Shown here one piece after another: positions 60,604-64,000 of a DNA stretch of 64,000 bases; within the stretch, counting starts at the first letter, position 1; each line of letters starts with the position of its first letter. A program made the translations under genes and the position numbers. The notes beneath the pieces were generated by a model. That model was not told the origin of the DNA, made no database searches, and was given only the letters and a program-made list of their open reading frames with translations. This DNA is from Parvularcula sp038749595. Lineage in GTDB: Bacteria; Pseudomonadota; Alphaproteobacteria; Caulobacterales; Parvularculaceae. Where the stretch lies: NCBI GenBank assembly GCA_038749595.1, contig JBCDHW010000006.1:62001-126000 (forward strand). The letters run 5' to 3'.

Positions 60604-60980
60604 CGCCGCTGCGCCTCTGTCAAAACGACGATATTCTCAGCACCCGCCGCTTTTAACTCGCCCACAATTCGCAAAAGCTCCGTGGCGGGAAGGTTTTGGT
60701 CAGGAAGCAAGCGAATTCTCGCCAAAGTCGCCGCATCCGATGCCAAAAACACATCGAGCGAAGCAATCGGATCGCCCCGAAATGTCAGCTCTCCATCCGC
60801 TGAAATCGCCAAAGCGTCCGGATCAACGCAGCATTCCAGGTCTTCCGTCTCGACAAACTGAACATCGCCCGCGGGCTGCGACAACGTCCCCGCCACCATG
60901 AAAAAGATCAGGATCAAAAAAACGATGTTGATCAATGAGATAACAGGTTCAGCTTTGGGCCGTTTGTTGAGGCGCCTCAT
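60600..60980 (-). CDS. exbD: ExbD-family protein, second copy
   Basis: A 126-residue protein with one N-terminal helix (VISLINIVFLILIFFMVAG) carrying the family's position for the conserved acidic residue, here replaced by Asn in ISLINIVF where the first copy has ISLIDVIF-like sequence. The rest is the periplasmic domain. It is joined to exbD copy 1 and tonB by ATGA overlaps. Lack of the Asp may mean a structural role. Confidence 0.85.
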   Translation of the reverse strand: MRRLNKRPKAEPVISLINIVFLILIFFMVAGTLSQPAGDVQFVETEDLECCVDPDALAISADGELTFRGDPIASLDVFLASDAATLARIRLLPDQNLPATELLRIVGELKAAGAENIVVLTEAQRR

Positions 60981-61369
60981 GATGAAGGCTCCACCAAACG
61001 CACATCCACACCTTCCGTCGCCGACAGAATCGTCAAGACGTCAATCAACCGCTGGGTCGTCACACCTTCAGCCGGCGTCACCGCCAGCACAAGTGGCTCA
61101 CCCGTTTGGAGCTCCATCAGAGCGCCAGCAATCGTATCATCAGCACGCGGTGTACCCGCGATCGTCACGCCTTGCGCGTCGATGACCAGCGTCTCGAACT
61201 GTTGGTCAGGTCCCGCGGTGCCTCCACTCGGACCTGAGGCCACCAGCTCCACCTCAGAGAAGCGCGAAAACGTCGAACTCAGCATAAAGAACAACAGCAG
61301 CAGGAAGATCACGTCGATCAGAGACGTAATCGATGCGCGCCGCCGTTTCTTTGTGCGCTTAAGCGCCAT
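60977..61369 (-). CDS. exbD: ExbD proton-channel subunit, first copy
   Basis: A 130-residue protein: basic N-terminus (LKRTKKRRRASI), one helix TSLIDVIFLLLLFFMLSSTF with the essential Asp, and a periplasmic domain. The ATG at 61369 overlaps the exbB 3' end by 11 bases; a longer frame would lie inside exbB. It pairs with ExbB to form the proton channel driving TonB. Confidence 0.9.
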   Translation of the reverse strand: MALKRTKKRRRASITSLIDVIFLLLLFFMLSSTFSRFSEVELVASGPSGGTAGPDQQFETLVIDAQGVTIAGTPRADDTIAGALMELQTGEPLVLAVTPAEGVTTQRLIDVLTILSATEGVDVRLVEPSS

Positions 61370-62009
61370 GCTGCTTCGCCCCAGCGGGAGCAGCAATGAC
61401 GGAGAACACATACTCCGCGGTGATGCGTTCCGCTTCGATACGGGACTCAAACCACGTCAAAATTATCGAGGTGGGCATCGCCACTGTCAGCCCCGCAGCC
61501 GTGGTGAGAAGGGCGACCCAAATGCCGCCCGCGAGAGCTGTCGGGTCAACTTGCGAACCACCCGCTTGCAGCGCTTGGAACGCTTCAATCATTCCGAGTA
61601 CGGTTCCTAAAAGGCCGAGGAGCGGCGCTAATTGAGCGACCGTGTCGAGGATCCGGAAACCACGCTCCAGCGGCACCAAAAGCCGCTCGGCCTCGGCCTC
61701 GAGCCGCGAAGTCGTTCCCGGACCGCGCTCAAGCGTCAGTCCCAGGGCGAACGCGGGCGCCAGGAAATGCCCAGAACCTTCAAACGTCCGTACTGCCCCT
61801 TTGATATCGCCGGCCTCAATCTGCCGGACGCCGTTGTTAATGTCCCGCCGGGCGCCAACCCGCGCTGCACCGTACTGCATCACTTTGTAGACGGACAATG
61901 CGAGGGTGAAGACCGATACGACGAGCAGCAGCAACAGCACAGGCCCACCGATATCGGCCAATTGCTGTACCGGCCCGAGCAGGCTCCCGATGAAAAGATC
62001 CGTCTTCAT
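61359..62009 (-). CDS. exbB: ExbB proton-channel subunit
   Basis: A 216-residue MotA/TolQ/ExbB protein with three helices. Helix 1 is VLLLLLVVSVFTLALSVYKV, helices 2 and 3 around LAPLLGLLGTVLGMIEAF and ALLTTAAGLTVAMPTSIIL. It is the first gene of exbB-exbD-exbD-tonB, followed by hugZ-type, and lies just downstream of the TonB-dependent receptor gene on the same strand. Confidence 0.92.
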   Translation of the reverse strand: MKTDLFIGSLLGPVQQLADIGGPVLLLLLVVSVFTLALSVYKVMQYGAARVGARRDINNGVRQIEAGDIKGAVRTFEGSGHFLAPAFALGLTLERGPGTTSRLEAEAERLLVPLERGFRILDTVAQLAPLLGLLGTVLGMIEAFQALQAGGSQVDPTALAGGIWVALLTTAAGLTVAMPTSIILTWFESRIEAERITAEYVFSVIAAPAGAKQHGA

Positions 62010-62071
62010 ACACCTAGTCCCCGAAGAAGCGTGTGAGAGCCAACCGCAAGCTGACCCCGTCCGTCAAATGA

Positions 62072-62108
62072 CGAAGCGCTGCAGACCTTGATATCCCACA
62101 GCGCTTCG
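62072..62108 (-). terminator. Hairpin after the receptor gene
   Basis: CGAAGCGCTG (62072-62081) and its complement (62099-62108) make a 10-base stem with a 17-base loop in the gap between the receptor gene and exbB. No T-run follows, so it may be a partial terminator or processing site that separates receptor from exbB expression. Confidence 0.4.
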
Positions 62109-62134
62109 GTCGTTAGGCTCGCGTTGTCAGTGCC

Positions 62135-64000
62135 TTAGAACAGGCGCGACACCGTGATTTTGAAGTTACGTCCGACGACAGGGCGGGTTGCGAGAACCGG
62201 CGTCACCTGTTCGTTGGTCAGGTTTTCGACACCCAGACGGATCTGCGTGTTCTGGAAAACCGGGTTCTCCGGCGTCAGCGTCAAACGCACGTTGTGCAGC
62301 TCAAAACCATCAGTTTCGGTGTTGATAACGAAGCCGTTCGGTCCGGGCGGCACAGGCGTGCCGAAGGTCTGCAGGCTCGTGCGATCGTAGTCCAGGTTGG
62401 AGACGAGCTCGTAGCTGAGGTCAGCAACCTCGCTGAACCGCTGACCGATCGTCAGGCGGTAATTGTCCGCAGGCGCGTTCTGCCAACCAACCGTCCGTAT
62501 ACCCGCAGGTACCACGCGGTCCTCCGAGCCGTCGGTGAAGTTGGCGTTGAAGTCGACGTAGAAGCCTTGCTCAAACGCAAGCGAGCTTTCGATTTCAAAG
62601 CCCTGGATGTCCACCTCTTCGACGCCTGAATACGACGTCACGTCGTCAAGGTTGGTGTCGTAGAAGTTGACCTTCAGCGCCAGCGTGTCTGACGGATTCA
62701 AGAGACCGACGCGGTCGTAAGAGAACCCAAGCTCATACGTCTGCGCGACTTCTGGCTGCTCGATGAACACCGCGTTCTCGAGGTCGTCGATGATCGGCAG
62801 ATTCTCTGTGTGCGCCCAGCTGCCAAAGAAGGCGAGGCCGTTGTCGAACGCGTAACGGAGCGAGACACCGCCCATCAGAGCCTCGTTGGAGACGTTGATA
62901 TCAAACGTCTCGCCCGGGGTACCTGGGGGTGCGAACGGACCTGGATCCACCGTGAACGGCGTACCATCGATGTCCGAAGTCTCGTAACGGAGCGCCGGCG
63001 AGAGGGTCCAGCCGTCCGCGAAGTCGATCACGTCAACGAGGAAGACCGCATACCGATCATCGACACCGCCTGGTGCCGCCTCTTCCTGCTCGCGTTCGCG
63101 CTTGATGTACTCAACGCCCGCGCGAAGGCGGTGGGCAAAGATGCCGGTGTCAAAGAAGGCTTCGTTACGCAGCGTGACGCGCGAGGTTTCGAACTGGTGG
63201 TTCGCGTCGCCGAGCGCACGAACGACCGGCCCGAAGAACGGGTTCGATTCGAGTGCGGAGCTTCCCTCAATATACGAACCGTCGATCTCTTGGTTCGCGT
63301 ATGTCGCTGCAATCTCGAAGTTAATCAGGTCGTTACCTTCCGGGCTATACCCGTAGATACCGGTCCAAGTCTGGGATGTGATGTCCCGATCAACGTTGCC
63401 GAACGCGTCCGTCGTTGTGAAGAAGGTGTCGTACGGAACATCTCTTTCGGCGGTCGTCGTTTGGGTGAAGCTGCTCATGATCGAGTGCGCACCGACCGTG
63501 TACCGACCTTTCAAGAGGATCGACGGAAGCTCAAAGGCACTGTTGCCGATCTCGTTACCGTCGCCATCTTCTTGGTTTTCTTGCTCCCGGTAGGAGAAGT
63601 TGCCGAGAAGCTCCAGGTTCTCCGTCGGCTGCCACGCGCCCGTGATGGATGCGTTGTACGCCTCGTTGTTGGAGAACGCACCGAGCGTCACACCGAGGTT
63701 GGCGCCGGGCTCACCGCCGGTGAAATCCGATGCGTCTTTCGTCTCAAGACGGACGACACCGCCGACAATACCTGATCCGTACTCGAAGCTTCCCACAGTA
63801 CCGCGGATCACTTCGACGCTTTTGTAGAGGTAGGGATCGGTGAACAGCTGCGTGCCGATGCGGTAGAGTTCCTCACCGCCGGTGGTCGCGCCGTCGACGA
63901 TGATCGCCACTTTTTGGTCCGTACCAAACGTTCCGTTGGCACCAAAGCCGCGAATGTTGATGCCGGATCCCGACGGCGTAGAGCCGTTGACGAGCGTCAC
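62135..64000 (-). CDS. TonB-dependent receptor, 5' end outside window
   Basis: The C-terminal 621 residues of a receptor; the signal peptide and TonB box are beyond the right edge. The visible plug has GSGINIRGFGANG, VAIIVDGAT and VEVIRGTVGSFEYGSGIVGGVVRL; the barrel ends in the aromatic motif FKITVSRLF. The plug and strand pattern resemble heme/hemoglobin and siderophore receptors. Adjacent exbBD-tonB, hugZ-type, hmuUV and IsdG-type genes favour heme as ligand. Confidence 0.9.
   Translation of the reverse strand: MTLVNGSTPSGSGINIRGFGANGTFGTDQKVAIIVDGATTGGEELYRIGTQLFTDPYLYKSVEVIRGTVGSFEYGSGIVGGVVRLETKDASDFTGGEPGANLGVTLGAFSNNEAYNASITGAWQPTENLELLGNFSYREQENQEDGDGNEIGNSAFELPSILLKGRYTVGAHSIMSSFTQTTTAERDVPYDTFFTTTDAFGNVDRDITSQTWTGIYGYSPEGNDLINFEIAATYANQEIDGSYIEGSSALESNPFFGPVVRALGDANHQFETSRVTLRNEAFFDTGIFAHRLRAGVEYIKREREQEEAAPGGVDDRYAVFLVDVIDFADGWTLSPALRYETSDIDGTPFTVDPGPFAPPGTPGETFDINVSNEALMGGVSLRYAFDNGLAFFGSWAHTENLPIIDDLENAVFIEQPEVAQTYELGFSYDRVGLLNPSDTLALKVNFYDTNLDDVTSYSGVEEVDIQGFEIESSLAFEQGFYVDFNANFTDGSEDRVVPAGIRTVGWQNAPADNYRLTIGQRFSEVADLSYELVSNLDYDRTSLQTFGTPVPPGPNGFVINTETDGFELHNVRLTLTPENPVFQNTQIRLGVENLTNEQVTPVLATRPVVGRNFKITVSRLF

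Noticed and set aside
62810..63775. 321-codon plus-strand frame over the right-edge TonB receptor
   Set aside because: Antisense to conserved plug and barrel sequence; composition is Arg/Val-rich and non-specific.

Overview
The window looks like the chromosome of a Gram-negative, GC-rich alphaproteobacterium. Evidence: TonB-dependent outer-membrane receptors, ExbB/ExbD/TonB, twin-arginine signals, a Ni-superoxide dismutase with its SodX protease, HugZ- and Atu-type genes and an alphaproteobacterial-style tRNA-Gly(UCC). A marine lineage near Parvularculales or Hyphomonadales is a guess only. I see no insertion sequence, prophage, CRISPR array or rRNA. Genes are tightly packed, with many 4-base ATGA or GTGA overlaps.

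Region 1 (1-17.6 kb) is a catabolic and uptake cluster of mostly short divergent units: a TonB-dependent receptor, MFS and SSF transporters, a two-domain VOC protein, an MDR reductase, an alpha/beta hydrolase with His at the nucleophile position, a secreted FAD oxidase, secreted DUF1838 and other proteins, an HMG-CoA-lyase-like enzyme, a family III CoA-transferase and a LeuC/LeuD-type hydro-lyase. Six promoters carry the same AT-rich near-palindrome (best copy AAAAGATATATCTTTT, positions 932-947). I see it nowhere else in the window, so this is probably one regulon for a single unknown substrate. This is the most striking undescribed feature.

Region 2 (17.6-29.6 kb) holds a DUF1295 membrane protein, tRNA-Gly, TenA, and an Atu/Liu-like branched acyl-CoA module: a TetR regulator and acyl-CoA dehydrogenase facing atuA-like, carboxylase beta, enoyl-CoA hydratase, biotin carboxylase alpha, a nitronate-monooxygenase-like flavoprotein and a TIGR03084-type protein. 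It has its own operator (CTCATGCATCATGAG). The lyase needed to finish this route is in region 1, so the two modules may cooperate on an isoprenoid-like or branched-chain compound.

Region 3 (29.6-43.2 kb) has an AT-rich gap, a DUF1800 lipoprotein with 24 Glu-Pro repeats and its DUF1501 partner, an Fbp-type ferric iron ABC transporter, a PiuC-type dioxygenase, a Gly/Glu-repeat lipoprotein, a TetR regulator, NagB and a DUF305-LVIVD secreted protein.

Region 4 (43.3-50.4 kb) is a probable dabB-dabA-cysD-DUF454-nnrU operon (inorganic carbon uptake joined to a sulfate-activation subunit) facing a LysR regulator.

Region 5 (50.4-64 kb) is an iron and heme locus: PepSY membrane genes, HmuU/HmuV, an IsdG-type heme monooxygenase, DUF6607, a Cys-rich protein coupled to an atypical Fur, SodN/SodX, HugZ, TonB, two ExbDs, ExbB and a second TonB-dependent receptor cut by the right edge. 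Fur-box-like palindromes lie upstream of the hmu genes and the PiuC gene.
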